A stretch of DNA of 64,000 bases from Bacillota bacterium (GTDB lineage: Bacteria > Bacillota > Clostridia > Christensenellales > Christensenellaceae), in assembly GCA_023393165.1 (NCBI GenBank), contig JAEWMJ010000049.1, forward strand, positions 62,001-126,000, given 5' to 3'. Both the position numbers and the translations under genes were made by a program. Under the pieces are notes generated by a model. That model was not told the origin of the DNA. It made no database searches and worked only from the letters and a program-made list of their open reading frames with translations. Shown here piece after piece: positions 48,314-57,871 of this stretch (the first letter of the stretch is position 1; each line of letters opens with the position of its first letter).

Positions 48314-48345
48314 AAGAATCAGGTGTATTTGCCTGGTTCTTTTTT
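48314..48345 (+). terminator. Rho-independent terminator after the sugar locus
   Basis: AAGAATCAGG (48314-48323) pairs with CCTGGTTCTT (48332-48341, one G-T wobble) followed by a T-run. Confidence 0.82.
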
Positions 48346-48473
48346 ATTTTATCAATATACTGCCTGTTCCTAAAGACAATTTTAAAGTGGATTTTAAATT
48401 ATATAGAATAACTCGCTGTTTCCTTCAATAAATATATTATACAAACAGAATTAAATACATTGGAGGTTTATAT

Positions 48474-49250
48474 ATGCGGATATTCGTAATGAAAAAAAGC
48501 ACTCTGATAAAAGCCGCTGTATTCGTATTATTGATAGTGGGTGCGGTTTTATACACGCAGTTTGTCATGCAGGATACAAATGATGTTTTCAGTGCGAAGG
48601 GAAAGGAACAAATGCCTGTATGCAGCGTAAAAACAGATGTAAAAGAAATAGCGCTGACAATTGACACCGCATTTGGGAACGATAAGACGCAGGAACTTTT
48701 GGATATATTGGATGAATTCAATGTGAAAGCCACGTTCTTTGTGGTAGGAATGTGGGCGCAGGAAAATCCTGATCTTATGCAAAAAATCATAGCCGGGGGC
48801 CACGAGGTGCAGAACCATTCCATGGAGCACGAGCGGTATCCGGATCTCAAAGTGGAAGAGATATTATCGGACGCGCAGGCCGCTCAAACGCTACTGAATG
48901 AGGAAACAGGGAAAAATGCTAATATCATCAGGCTTCCGTTCGGCGCGTTTGATGACAAGACCATTAAAATACTGATGGATAATGATTTCATACCGGTCAA
49001 ATGGAGCGTGGACGGTCAGGATTGGAAAACCGACGATGTGAAAGAAGTTTACAACAACGTGATTAAAGACATCAAAGGCGGAGACATCATAATGCTTCAG
49101 AATAATACTGTGGGAGCTGAAGGCGCATTAAAAGATATCATTACACAGCTTTTGGATAAAGGATATGAATTTGAAACCATAAGCGAATTGCTTCCTGAAG
49201 GAGAAATCACTATAGACGATCAAGGCAGGGCATCACTTTTACAAGAATAA
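48474..49250 (+). CDS. Polysaccharide deacetylase, PdaB-like (sporulation)
   Basis: The 258-residue protein has an N-terminal membrane anchor (about residues 11-30) and a NodB deacetylase domain. The first motif reads ALTIDTAFGND near residue 60, as in PdaB-type proteins in place of TFDDG, and the metal-binding motif NHSMEH is near 109. A later RLPFGAFDD motif near 150 matches the RxPxG signature. PdaB-type enzymes act late in sporulation in the spore cortex or coat region. GGAGG precedes the ATG. Confidence 0.87.
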   Translation: MRIFVMKKSTLIKAAVFVLLIVGAVLYTQFVMQDTNDVFSAKGKEQMPVCSVKTDVKEIALTIDTAFGNDKTQELLDILDEFNVKATFFVVGMWAQENPDLMQKIIAGGHEVQNHSMEHERYPDLKVEEILSDAQAAQTLLNEETGKNANIIRLPFGAFDDKTIKILMDNDFIPVKWSVDGQDWKTDDVKEVYNNVIKDIKGGDIIMLQNNTVGAEGALKDIITQLLDKGYEFETISELLPEGEITIDDQGRASLLQE

Positions 49251-49272
49251 AGCAGATTTTAAGGAGGCACAT

Positions 49273-49899
49273 ATGGAAGACACAAAATGCACGAACAGTA
49301 TCTATCTGATGGGAGAAATGCTGTCCCCTTTAAAATACAGCCATACGGTATACGGCGAGGGATTCTATAATTTTGAAATGGGCGTAAACCGCCTGAGCGG
49401 TAAAACAGATATTTTGCCCGTCACTGTTTCCGAAAGAATACTTGATTTTACGCCTATCTATGAAGGGGAAATATTTGCGGTTACAGGTCAGATCAGGTCA
49501 TATAACAAAAGGAACGAAGACGGTTCAAACAGGCTGCTGATAACGGTTTTTATAAAAGAAATCAATAAGGACTGCGATCCAATCCACCAGAAAAACGTAA
49601 ACGAGGTAAATCTGGAGGGATATGTCTGTAAGCCAACCACATACAGGGTCACGCCTCTTGGGCGCGAAATAACCGATATGCTGATCGCTGTAAACAGAGC
49701 GTTCAATAAATCGGATTATATTCCCTGCATCGTTTGGGGACGAAACGCCAAGTTTGCCAAAAAATTCCTTCCGGGCAATAAATTGGCCGTTTCCGGCAGA
49801 CTGCAATCACGTGACTATGAAAAAGTATTGGAAACCGGCGAAATAATCGTAAGAACGGCGTACGAGGTATCACTCAATAATATTGAACAGCTAAAATAA
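49273..49899 (+). CDS. Double OB-fold single-stranded DNA-binding-like protein
   Basis: The 208-residue protein appears to contain two OB folds in tandem. The second (about residues 110-205) resembles SSB with EGYVCKPTTYRVTPLGREI, an IPCIVWGRNAK strand and VSGRLQSRDYEK. The first (about 8-105) has the same general order with YLMGEMLSPLKYSHT and FAVTGQIRSYNKR. It lacks the acidic DDDIPF-type tail of housekeeping SSB, so it is probably a secondary SSB. It starts 22 bases after the deacetylase gene, and its function is not established. Confidence 0.78.
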   Translation: MEDTKCTNSIYLMGEMLSPLKYSHTVYGEGFYNFEMGVNRLSGKTDILPVTVSERILDFTPIYEGEIFAVTGQIRSYNKRNEDGSNRLLITVFIKEINKDCDPIHQKNVNEVNLEGYVCKPTTYRVTPLGREITDMLIAVNRAFNKSDYIPCIVWGRNAKFAKKFLPGNKLAVSGRLQSRDYEKVLETGEIIVRTAYEVSLNNIEQLK

Positions 49900-49961
49900 A
49901 ACTAATAAAAAGCCAAAAGGAAATTTATAGTTTATATTCACGTATTAGTGTGATAAAATAG

Positions 49962-49985
49962 ATAGGTGTAATGCCTATTTTTTTT
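49962..49985 (+). terminator. Weak terminator after the SSB-like gene
   Basis: ATAGG (49962-49966), loop TGTAATG, CCTAT (49974-49978) followed by seven T residues. The stem is short but the T-run is good. Confidence 0.55.
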
Positions 49986-50070
49986 ATGGGTTTTTTTAAT
50001 AAAGAATAAGATTTTTATGTTTAGCAGGCAATAATGAAACAAACGGGGGTTCGTTGGGAAGGGTGGTAAA

Positions 50071-50364
50071 ATGGTTAATCCGAAATTGAAATCCGAAGAT
50101 CTGGACAATCTGTTTCATGCAATCAGTACATTAAAAGACTTGGACGAGTATTATATGCTTTTTGAAGATCTTTGTACGGTTGCGGAGCTAAACGCGATCA
50201 CACAGCGTTTTAAAGTTGCTCAGATGCTGAACAAAAAATTTACCTGCCACGCGATAGCCGAAAAAACAGGCGCATCAACTGCTACCATCAGCAGGGTAAA
50301 CAGATGCCTTAATTACGGTACAGGCGGGTATGGGCTTGTAATCAAACGTATGGAGGAAGAATGA
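50071..50364 (+). CDS. yerC: YerC/YecD family TrpR-related protein
   Basis: The 97-residue helical protein is a TrpR-superfamily HTH protein of the YerC group, which in Firmicutes is often encoded before pcrA. Typical segments are LFHAISTLKDLDEYYMLFED, LCTVAELNAITQRFKVAQML and the recognition helix region IAEKTGASTATISRVNRCL. GGGAAGGGTGG precedes the ATG. It overlaps pcrA as ATGA. Its targets are unknown; the context suggests it could regulate this operon. Confidence 0.9.
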   Translation: MVNPKLKSEDLDNLFHAISTLKDLDEYYMLFEDLCTVAELNAITQRFKVAQMLNKKFTCHAIAEKTGASTATISRVNRCLNYGTGGYGLVIKRMEEE

Positions 50365-52553
50365 ACCTAACGGCGCTTAATGACAGACAGAGGGAAGCGG
50401 TGTGCGCGGCAGACGGACCGGTTTTGGTTTTGGCCGGAGCCGGCAGCGGAAAAACCAGGGTGCTGACCGAGCGGGTGGCTTATCTGGTCGGAGAAATGGG
50501 AGTGCATCCCCTTTCGATCCTTGCGATCACTTTTACAAACAAGGCGGCTGCCGAGATGCGCGAACGCATCCAGAAGACGCTTGACAGGGATGTTTCGGAC
50601 ATGTGGATCAGCACGTTTCATTCCATGTGCGTGCGTATACTCCGCATATCCGGACAGCGGATCGGATACGGCTCCAATTTTGTGATCTATGATACGGACG
50701 ACAGTCTTAGGCTGATCAAGCAGATTTTGGAGAACCTGGGTTTAAAAGAAGATAAGAATTATCCGCCCAAGCTGATCCGAAATATCATCAGCAAATACAA
50801 AAATACGTCCGCGGACAAGGATATCTACGATTTTGCAGAAAAGAATTATCCCATGCAGTCCTACCGCATCAGCGACATTTATAAAATGTACAGTGAAGAA
50901 ATGCTGCGGCAGAACGCGATGGACTTTGACGACCTGCTTTTAAATACGCTGAAACTGCTTATACAAGACGAGGAGTCGAGGCTCTATTACCAAAACAGGT
51001 TTAAATATGTGATGGTGGACGAATACCAGGATACCAACACGGTGCAGTACCGGCTGACAAAACTCCTGTGCGGCCGTTACCGGAATATTTTTGTGGTGGG
51101 TGACGACGACCAGAGCATATATGCATTCAGGGGCGCAAACATCCAGAACATACTGAACTTTGAAAAAGACTATCCGAATGCAAAAGTAATCAGGCTGGAG
51201 CAGAATTACCGTTCGGATATCAGAATATTGAACGCCGCCAACTGCGTGATTAAAAACAACCAGGGAAGGACGCGCAAGACGCTCTGGTCGGATATTACAG
51301 GCGGAGGCAAGCCTAAACTGTTTACCGCTCCGAGCGAGCGTGACGAGGCGGAATACATCGCGCGCGAAATCAATTCGCTGGTGCGCCAGGGCGGCCGGTA
51401 TGGAGATGTTGCGGTATTGTATCGTATCCATACGCTGGCCCGCGTGATAGAGGAAAAATTAAGAATGTATGCCGTGCCCTACAGGGTGTATGGCGGCATC
51501 AGTTTTTATGAGCGCAAGGAAATCAAGGAAATGCTGGCCTACCTGAATCTGGTCGCCAATCCCGCGTCGGACGTTCATTTCCTCAGGATCATAAATGTTC
51601 CCAAACGGGGTATAGGGGCGGCAACAGTGCAGAAAATAATGAATGTAGCCCACAGCGAGGGTATATCCTGCATGGATGTGGTCGCAAACGCGTCGCTTTA
51701 TTTTGAAGGACAATCATTCCTCAAAAAGCTTCTGGAGTTTTCTCGGGTCATGAAGGAATTGCAGGAATCTGCGGAAGACGAAGAGGTGCACGGCGTTATC
51801 CGCGATATATATGAAAAGACGGGTTACCGTGAAATGCTGGAAACCGAGTATCCGGAGGACTTCCAGACCCGCAAGGAAAACGTGGAAGAACTGATCAACT
51901 CCGCTTATGAGTTTGAGAAGAACGGCGGAGAAGGACTTATTGACTATCTGCAAAATATCGCGCTCATAACGGACCTTGACAGCATGGACGAGCAGGGCGG
52001 CGTAACGCTTATGACCATCCACGCGGCAAAAGGCCTGGAATTTGATACGGTGTTCGTGGCCGGAATGGAAGAAACGCTTTTCCCCAGCCGGATGGCGGTG
52101 GAAGAGGGCAATGTGGAGGAAGAGCGCCGGTTGTGCTACGTTGCGATAACACGCGCCAAAAAAAGCCTATATTTAACCAATGCAATGCGCAGGTCGTATT
52201 TCGGGGAATTCGCAATGAATCCGCCTTCAAGATTTTTGGAGGAAATAGACAACAACCTTGTGGAATACCTCAATAAGCCTTCGCAGAATGCATTCGTAAC
52301 TAAGCAGAGTGCCGCCAATAAGCCGCCTGCGCCTCCAAGATTTACGGGCAGGCCGGTAATCCAGGAGAAAAAGCCGCAGGAAGTATCGGCCGATTATAAG
52401 GTGGGTGTAGTTGTGGCCCATAAAACATTCGGGCGCGGCCCGATCGTCGCGATTTCGGGTGAAGGCAACCAGAAAGTTGCTACTGTGGAGTTTGATATTG
52501 CGGGACCGAAAAAAATGTTTTTATCGTTCGCGTCCCTGGAGATTGTGAGATAA
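50361..52553 (+). CDS. pcrA: ATP-dependent DNA helicase PcrA (UvrD family)
   Basis: PcrA is the essential 3'-5' helicase of Gram-positive repair and rolling-circle replication. The 730-residue protein has motif Q at the N-terminus (LNDRQREAV), Walker A AGAGSGKTRVL near residue 27, TFHSMCVRIL, DEYQDTN, VGDDDQSIYAFRGA and QNYRS, then the C-terminal helicase motifs VTLMTIHAAKGLEFDTVF and YVAITRAKK. The last 60 residues form the Tudor-like domain that contacts RNA polymerase. It is cotranslated with yerC and precedes ligA by 5 bases. Confidence 0.97.
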   Translation: MNLTALNDRQREAVCAADGPVLVLAGAGSGKTRVLTERVAYLVGEMGVHPLSILAITFTNKAAAEMRERIQKTLDRDVSDMWISTFHSMCVRILRISGQRIGYGSNFVIYDTDDSLRLIKQILENLGLKEDKNYPPKLIRNIISKYKNTSADKDIYDFAEKNYPMQSYRISDIYKMYSEEMLRQNAMDFDDLLLNTLKLLIQDEESRLYYQNRFKYVMVDEYQDTNTVQYRLTKLLCGRYRNIFVVGDDDQSIYAFRGANIQNILNFEKDYPNAKVIRLEQNYRSDIRILNAANCVIKNNQGRTRKTLWSDITGGGKPKLFTAPSERDEAEYIAREINSLVRQGGRYGDVAVLYRIHTLARVIEEKLRMYAVPYRVYGGISFYERKEIKEMLAYLNLVANPASDVHFLRIINVPKRGIGAATVQKIMNVAHSEGISCMDVVANASLYFEGQSFLKKLLEFSRVMKELQESAEDEEVHGVIRDIYEKTGYREMLETEYPEDFQTRKENVEELINSAYEFEKNGGEGLIDYLQNIALITDLDSMDEQGGVTLMTIHAAKGLEFDTVFVAGMEETLFPSRMAVEEGNVEEERRLCYVAITRAKKSLYLTNAMRRSYFGEFAMNPPSRFLEEIDNNLVEYLNKPSQNAFVTKQSAANKPPAPPRFTGRPVIQEKKPQEVSADYKVGVVVAHKTFGRGPIVAISGEGNQKVATVEFDIAGPKKMFLSFASLEIVR

Positions 52554-52558
52554 GAAAA

Positions 52559-54535
52559 ATGGAAATGCGCGAGCTTGTCGACAAACTTAACGACTACGCA
52601 TACCGGTATTACGTGCTGGACGATCCCTCTGTGAGCGATGTGGAATACGATCGGCTGTACGACCGCCTGGTTGCGCTGGAAAAGGAAACGTGTATCATAT
52701 TTCCAGATTCCCCAACACAGCGTGTAGGCGGCGTGCAAAAGGCCGGATTTAAAAAACACAGGCATATCGAACCCCTATGGAGCCTGGATAAGGCGCAGAC
52801 GGAGGAAGAGCTTCTGGCGTGGCAGCAGAGGACGGATAAGCTTGCCCGTGAACTCTCGTGCCCAAAGCCGACGTATTCCCTGGAGTATAAATTCGACGGG
52901 CTTACGATCAACCTGACATATGAAAATGGTTTCCTTGTGACTGCCGCCACGCGGGGCGACGGCGCGGTAGGGGAAGATATTACGGCACAAATCAAAACGA
53001 TCAAGACGATTCCTCTGAAAATACCCTTTGCCGGTAAAATGGAAGTGCAGGGTGAAGCCGTTATGCGGCTTTCCGTGCTGGATAAGTATAATAAGACAGC
53101 CTCGGAACCGTTGAAGAATGCGCGCAATGCTGCTGCAGGTGCGATCCGCAATTTGGACCCTGCCGTCACGGCATCACGGAATCTTGACGCTTTTATCTAT
53201 AACATAGGGTATATTGAAGGCCGTGAATTTAAAAGCCACGGAGAAATGATCGCATTTTTACGGGAAAATCTTTTCGACGTCAGTATGTATGAAAAGGAAT
53301 TTACGGATATCTCTTCAATATTAAAAGAAGTGGAGAAGGTCTCTCAGACGCGCAACGATCTGGATTTCCTTATTGACGGCATGGTGATTAAGATTACGGA
53401 TATGGAAACCCGCCGGAAGATGGGATATACCCAAAAATTTCCGCGTTGGGCTGTTGCTTATAAGTTTGAAGCGCAGGAAGTGACTACCGTGATAGAGGAT
53501 GTTGTCTGGGATGTGGGCCGCAGCGGAAAGCTGACTCCCACGGCGATTCTCAAACCTGTGGATATCGCCGGCGTAACCGTGAAGCGCGCGACCCTCAATA
53601 ATTACGAGGATATTTTGCGAAAAAAGGCGGCGATCGGAGCGCGTGTTTTTATCCGGCGTTCCAATGACGTTATCCCGGAAATCCTGGGAGCCGCTCCAGA
53701 ACAGGAAAACAAGCTTAAAGAAATCAAAAAGCCCGAATATTGCCCTGCCTGCGGCACTTGTCTCACGGAGATAGGCCCTAACCTTTTCTGTGAAAATTCT
53801 CTAGACTGCAAGCCGCAGCTTACGTCCCGCATGGTGCATTTTGCATCCAGGGACGCTATGAATATAGAAGGTATGAGCGACCAAACGATTAAGGCGCTGT
53901 TTGAGGACCTGCATATCAAGAACATTGCAGAAATCTATTCGGTTACGAAGGAAGATTTATTAAAGCTGGAGGGTTTTAAGGAGAAAAAAACCATCAAGCT
54001 CCTGGAATCTATAGAAAAAAGCAAAGATGCGCCTCTTGCAAACTTTATTTTTGCGCTCGGAATCCCCAATGTAGGCAAAAAGACGGCCCGTGATCTTGCG
54101 GTGAATTTCAAAGCATATGACGCCGTCGCCTCTGCGACAATGGAAGAGCTTGTCGCAATACGTGATATCGGGGAAGTTGTTGCCAGGAGCATCACGGAAT
54201 TTTTTGCAAACAGCCATTATCTTGATATCATAACAGAAATGTTCGCGCTGGGCGTACGTCCGCAGGATGAAAAAGAGCCTGCCGTTTCCGGCGGCATATT
54301 TGAGGGAAAATCGTTTGTTCTTACCGGAACGCTTGAAGGGTACAAGCGAAGCGAGGCACAGAAGATCATAGAAGAATCGGGCGGACGCGTGGTATCCGCG
54401 GTCAGTAAAAACACGGATTACGTATTGTCGGGAGAAAGCCCGGGCTCAAAACTTGATAAAGCGCTGGAGCTTGGAGTTAAGATTCTTGATGAAAATACGT
54501 TCAATGAATTGATTGGCTCTTTTACTCGGGGCTGA
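52559..54535 (+). CDS. ligA: NAD-dependent DNA ligase LigA
   Basis: LigA seals nicks in DNA with NAD as adenylate donor. The 658-residue protein has domain Ia (YYVLDDPSVSDVEYDRLYD), the adenylation motif LEYKFDGLTI with catalytic Lys near residue 109, the OB domain, a zinc site (CPACGTC...CENSLDC near 400), helix-hairpin-helix repeats and a C-terminal BRCT domain (FVLTGTLEGYKRSEAQKIIE). ATG 52559 was used; ATG 52565 is also possible. The pcrA-ligA-gatCAB order is a familiar Firmicutes arrangement. Confidence 0.97.
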   Translation: MEMRELVDKLNDYAYRYYVLDDPSVSDVEYDRLYDRLVALEKETCIIFPDSPTQRVGGVQKAGFKKHRHIEPLWSLDKAQTEEELLAWQQRTDKLARELSCPKPTYSLEYKFDGLTINLTYENGFLVTAATRGDGAVGEDITAQIKTIKTIPLKIPFAGKMEVQGEAVMRLSVLDKYNKTASEPLKNARNAAAGAIRNLDPAVTASRNLDAFIYNIGYIEGREFKSHGEMIAFLRENLFDVSMYEKEFTDISSILKEVEKVSQTRNDLDFLIDGMVIKITDMETRRKMGYTQKFPRWAVAYKFEAQEVTTVIEDVVWDVGRSGKLTPTAILKPVDIAGVTVKRATLNNYEDILRKKAAIGARVFIRRSNDVIPEILGAAPEQENKLKEIKKPEYCPACGTCLTEIGPNLFCENSLDCKPQLTSRMVHFASRDAMNIEGMSDQTIKALFEDLHIKNIAEIYSVTKEDLLKLEGFKEKKTIKLLESIEKSKDAPLANFIFALGIPNVGKKTARDLAVNFKAYDAVASATMEELVAIRDIGEVVARSITEFFANSHYLDIITEMFALGVRPQDEKEPAVSGGIFEGKSFVLTGTLEGYKRSEAQKIIEESGGRVVSAVSKNTDYVLSGESPGSKLDKALELGVKILDENTFNELIGSFTRG

Positions 54536-54576
54536 TTTCATGTATAATTTTTAGAAGATTTAAAGGAGTGAGAGTT

Positions 54577-54864
54577 ATGCTTGTTTCAATTGAAGAAGTG
54601 GAAAAAATAGCGTCGCTTTCCATGCTGTATGTATCAGACGACGATAAAAAGATGCTTCAGGAAAGTCTGGAGATCATATTGGCTCACGCACAGCGCCTGA
54701 ACAAACTGGATACGGAAAATGTAATTCCCACCACATATATTTTAAAACAGCAGAATGTCTTTCGGGAAGACGAAATTGAGCCCGCAAGGGAGCGGGACGA
54801 GCTTTTAAAAAATGCTCCCGAAAAAGAAGACGGCTATTTTATCGTTCCTCAGGTTGTGGAGTAA
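54577..54864 (+). CDS. gatC: Asp-tRNA(Asn)/Glu-tRNA(Gln) amidotransferase subunit C
   Basis: GatC stabilises the GatA-GatB complex that amidates mischarged tRNAs. The 95-residue product has the typical start VEKIASLSMLYVSDDDKKML and the end region FREDEIEPARERDELLKNAP, then DGYFIVPQVVE, the conserved C-terminus that wraps between GatA and GatB. ATG 54577 follows AAAGGAG; GTG 54568 in the same frame is inside the ribosome binding site and was rejected. Confidence 0.95.
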   Translation: MLVSIEEVEKIASLSMLYVSDDDKKMLQESLEIILAHAQRLNKLDTENVIPTTYILKQQNVFREDEIEPARERDELLKNAPEKEDGYFIVPQVVE

Positions 54865-54894
54865 TACTCATTTTTCGTTAAAAAAGGAGTCGCT

Positions 54895-56349
54895 ATGAAT
54901 TTAAACGAACTGACTATAGCACAGTCATTAGAGCTGTTGGATAAAAAGGAAGTCACGTCGGTCGAACTGACCGAAGCTTGCCTCAGGCGTATAGAAGAAG
55001 TCGAACCGAAAGTGCATGCGCTGGTAACGACTTGCGGCGACGTAGCGATGGAGAAGGCAAGAGAAGTGGATAAAAAACGCGCCGCTGGGTTAAAGCTCGG
55101 ACGGTTGGCCGGCATCCCCGGAATTATCAAGGACTGCATCTGTACAAAGGGCGTGCGTTCTACCGCATCATCAAAAATGCTTTACAATTACGTTCCCGTA
55201 TACGATGCGCATGTGATAGAAAAACTGAACGCCGAGGATTATGTTCTTGTGGGTAAGGCCAATATGGATGAGTTTGCAATGGGTTCATCCACTGAAAATT
55301 CAGGGTTCGGGGTATCCAAGAATCCCTGGGACTTGGAGCGCGTTTCAGGTGGATCTTCCGGCGGCAGTGCAGCTGCCGTAGCTGCGGATGAAGCCATATT
55401 TTCGCTTGGTTCCGATACAGGCGGGTCGGTTCGCCAGCCTGCCGGTTTCTGCGGAGTGGTCGGACTGCGTCCCACCTACGGTACGGTATCGCGTTATGGA
55501 CTAATGGCCTTTGCATCTTCGCTGGATCAGATAGGACCTCTTTCCAAAAGCGTAGAGGACGCAGCCATTGTGATGAATGTGATATCCGGAAGGGACAGGC
55601 GGGATTCCACATCCGCAATTATGGACTATCCTGATTATGAAAAGGATATTAAAAAAGATATCAAAGGAATGAAAGTGGGCGTGCCAAAGGAATACCTGGA
55701 AACAGAGATGTCCGACGATGTGCGCGTGGTATTTATGAACGCTATTCAGCAATTTAAGGATATGGGCGCAATCGTCGAAACCACAAGCCTGCCCACATTC
55801 GATTATGCGCTGTCCGCATATTATATCATATCCTCCGCGGAGGTATCCTCCAATCTGGCACGTTATGATGGAATACGGTACGGATACCGCACCAAGGAAT
55901 ATAAGGATTTAAAGGAAATGTATAAAAAAACCCGCAGCGAAGGATTTGGCGATGAGGTAAAACGCAGGATAATGCTGGGGAACTATGTGCTGAGTTCAGG
56001 CTATTACGACGCCTATTACCTCAAGGCATTGAAGGTTCGTACGCTGATCAAGAACGATTTTGAGGAACAGTTCAAAAAATACGATATTCTGATTTCGCCC
56101 GTAACGCCTACGCCGGCGTTTAAGATCGGCGAGAAATCAACGCCCATGGATATGTACGTTTCGGACCTTTTCACTGTTCCGATCAACGTCGGGGGAATGA
56201 GCGCCATTTCGGTGCCCGCAGGGCTTTCCGGCCAGGGGCTGCCCATCAACATACAGGTGATCACGAACGCATTTTGTGAAAACACCATGTTCCGCGCTGC
56301 GTACAACTTTGAAAAATCGGCGGGCTTTTCGGCCAAGCCGAAGCTGTGA
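54895..56349 (+). CDS. gatA: Glutamyl-tRNA(Gln) amidotransferase subunit A
   Basis: GatA is the amidase that releases ammonia from glutamine for tRNA amidation. The 484-residue protein is full length and shows the amidase Ser-cisSer-Lys triad: Lys in GIPGIIKDCICTKG near residue 77, SGGSSGGSAAAVAA near 150 and DTGGSVRQPAG near 175. The downstream core FDYALSAYYIISSAEVSSNL is conserved. AAGGAG precedes the ATG. Confidence 0.97.
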   Translation: MNLNELTIAQSLELLDKKEVTSVELTEACLRRIEEVEPKVHALVTTCGDVAMEKAREVDKKRAAGLKLGRLAGIPGIIKDCICTKGVRSTASSKMLYNYVPVYDAHVIEKLNAEDYVLVGKANMDEFAMGSSTENSGFGVSKNPWDLERVSGGSSGGSAAAVAADEAIFSLGSDTGGSVRQPAGFCGVVGLRPTYGTVSRYGLMAFASSLDQIGPLSKSVEDAAIVMNVISGRDRRDSTSAIMDYPDYEKDIKKDIKGMKVGVPKEYLETEMSDDVRVVFMNAIQQFKDMGAIVETTSLPTFDYALSAYYIISSAEVSSNLARYDGIRYGYRTKEYKDLKEMYKKTRSEGFGDEVKRRIMLGNYVLSSGYYDAYYLKALKVRTLIKNDFEEQFKKYDILISPVTPTPAFKIGEKSTPMDMYVSDLFTVPINVGGMSAISVPAGLSGQGLPINIQVITNAFCENTMFRAAYNFEKSAGFSAKPKL

Positions 56350-56361
56350 GGGGTGAGCAAT

Positions 56362-57786
56362 ATGAAATATGAGATCGTTATCGGCCTGGAAGTGCACGCG
56401 GAACTTTCAACCAAAACAAAAATATTCTGCAGCTGTAAAAACGAATTCGGCGCGGAGCAGAATACAAACGTATGTCCGGTATGCCTGAGTATGCCCGGTA
56501 CGCTGCCTGTTATAAACCGGAGCGTGGTTAATTATGGTGTAAAAGCCGGCATGGCGCTTTCCTGCGATATCCCCAATTTCTCAAAGATGGACAGGAAAAA
56601 CTACACATATCCCGATCTTTCAAAATCGTATCAAATCTCGCAGTTTGAATTTCCTCTTTGCAAGAAGGGAGAAGTCGCCATACAGGTGAATGGGCAGGAG
56701 AGAAAAATCGGTATTACGCGCATCCATATTGAAGAAGATGCAGGAAAACTTGTCCATCAGTCCGGATACAGCGAGGTTGACTATAACCGGGGCGGCGTTC
56801 CGCTGATTGAAATTGTAACCGAGCCGGATTTGCGTTCGGCCGACGAAGTGAAGGTTTTCCTCGAAACCATAAAGTCCAACCTTGAATTCATAGGAGTATC
56901 CGACTGCAAGATGCAGGAAGGGTCCCTTCGTTGCGACGTAAACATTTCCGTCCGCCCGGAAGGGCAGAAGGAATTCGGCACGCGCACAGAGCTCAAGAAT
57001 CTGAACAGTTTTTCGGCGATTTTCCGCGCGATTGACTACGAATCCAAACGCCAGATTGAGGTGATAGAAGGCGGGGACAGCGTTGTGCAGGAGACTAGAC
57101 GCTGGGACGATGAAGGCGGCAAGAGCTATCCAATGCGCGACAAGGAGGAAGCACACGATTACCGGTACTTCCCGGACCCGGACCTGGTGCCAATATACCT
57201 CACAGACGATGAGATTGCGGCAATCCGTGACACAATGCCAGAAATGCCAGGCGCCAAGAAACAGCGTTATATAAGCGAATTCGGCCTGTCGGATTATGAT
57301 GCGTCAATACTCACCTCATCCAAATATTTAGCCGCTTTTTTTGAAAGCTGTGTTGCCCTGTATCCGTCTCCCAAGGCTGTCTGCAACTATATTATGGTAG
57401 ATATGCTCAAGATGCTGAATGAGGGAGGGATGGAGACGTCCGAGATTCCTGTAAAACCCGAAAATCTCTGTGAGCTTTTAAAGCTGGTTGACGGCGGCGT
57501 CATAAATTCAAGCGTGGGCAAGCAGGTATTCGAGGAAATGTTCCGCACAGGCAAAAAACCGGCCCAAATTGTTGAAGATAAAGGCCTCAAACAGATAGAT
57601 GATACGGACGCGATACTGGAGCTTGTATTAAAAATAATCAAAGATAATCCAAAGCCCGCAGAGGATTACCGTTCCGGGAATAAGAAAGCTATGACGTTCT
57701 TTGTAGGTCAGGTCATGAAGGCGACACAGGGCAAGGCAAATCCCAAAACGGTGAATGAGCTTGTGCAGAAGGAACTGGAAAAATAG
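56362..57786 (+). CDS. gatB: Asp/Glu-tRNA amidotransferase subunit B
   Basis: GatB activates the misacylated Glu or Asp on tRNA with ATP. The 474-residue protein begins KYEIVIGLEVHAELSTKTK, continues with KIFCSCKNEFGAEQNTNVCP (zinc cysteines), DLSKSYQISQFE and the family's DYNRGGVPLIEIV, and ends with the YqeY-like tail domain. ATG 56362 was chosen because GAGGGG lies upstream at good spacing; GTG 56353 is closer to the ribosome binding site. GatCAB presence implies that Gln-tRNA and possibly Asn-tRNA are made indirectly. Confidence 0.97.
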   Translation: MKYEIVIGLEVHAELSTKTKIFCSCKNEFGAEQNTNVCPVCLSMPGTLPVINRSVVNYGVKAGMALSCDIPNFSKMDRKNYTYPDLSKSYQISQFEFPLCKKGEVAIQVNGQERKIGITRIHIEEDAGKLVHQSGYSEVDYNRGGVPLIEIVTEPDLRSADEVKVFLETIKSNLEFIGVSDCKMQEGSLRCDVNISVRPEGQKEFGTRTELKNLNSFSAIFRAIDYESKRQIEVIEGGDSVVQETRRWDDEGGKSYPMRDKEEAHDYRYFPDPDLVPIYLTDDEIAAIRDTMPEMPGAKKQRYISEFGLSDYDASILTSSKYLAAFFESCVALYPSPKAVCNYIMVDMLKMLNEGGMETSEIPVKPENLCELLKLVDGGVINSSVGKQVFEEMFRTGKKPAQIVEDKGLKQIDDTDAILELVLKIIKDNPKPAEDYRSGNKKAMTFFVGQVMKATQGKANPKTVNELVQKELEK

Positions 57787-57815
57787 TTTTCAGTTCATAA
57801 TGAGTGTTACTCGGC

Positions 57816-57845
57816 TGTACAAGCCCCTCAAGTGTATGTTATACT
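57816..57845 (+). promoter_or_regulatory. Extended -10 promoter of the yicC-remA-gmk operon
   Basis: TGTACA (57816-57821), 18 bases, TATACT (57840-57845) with TG at 57837-57838 forming an extended -10. It lies 27 bases before the yicC ATG. Confidence 0.6.
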
Positions 57846-57871
57846 GAACTGATAGAGTTAGGAGAATAGCC

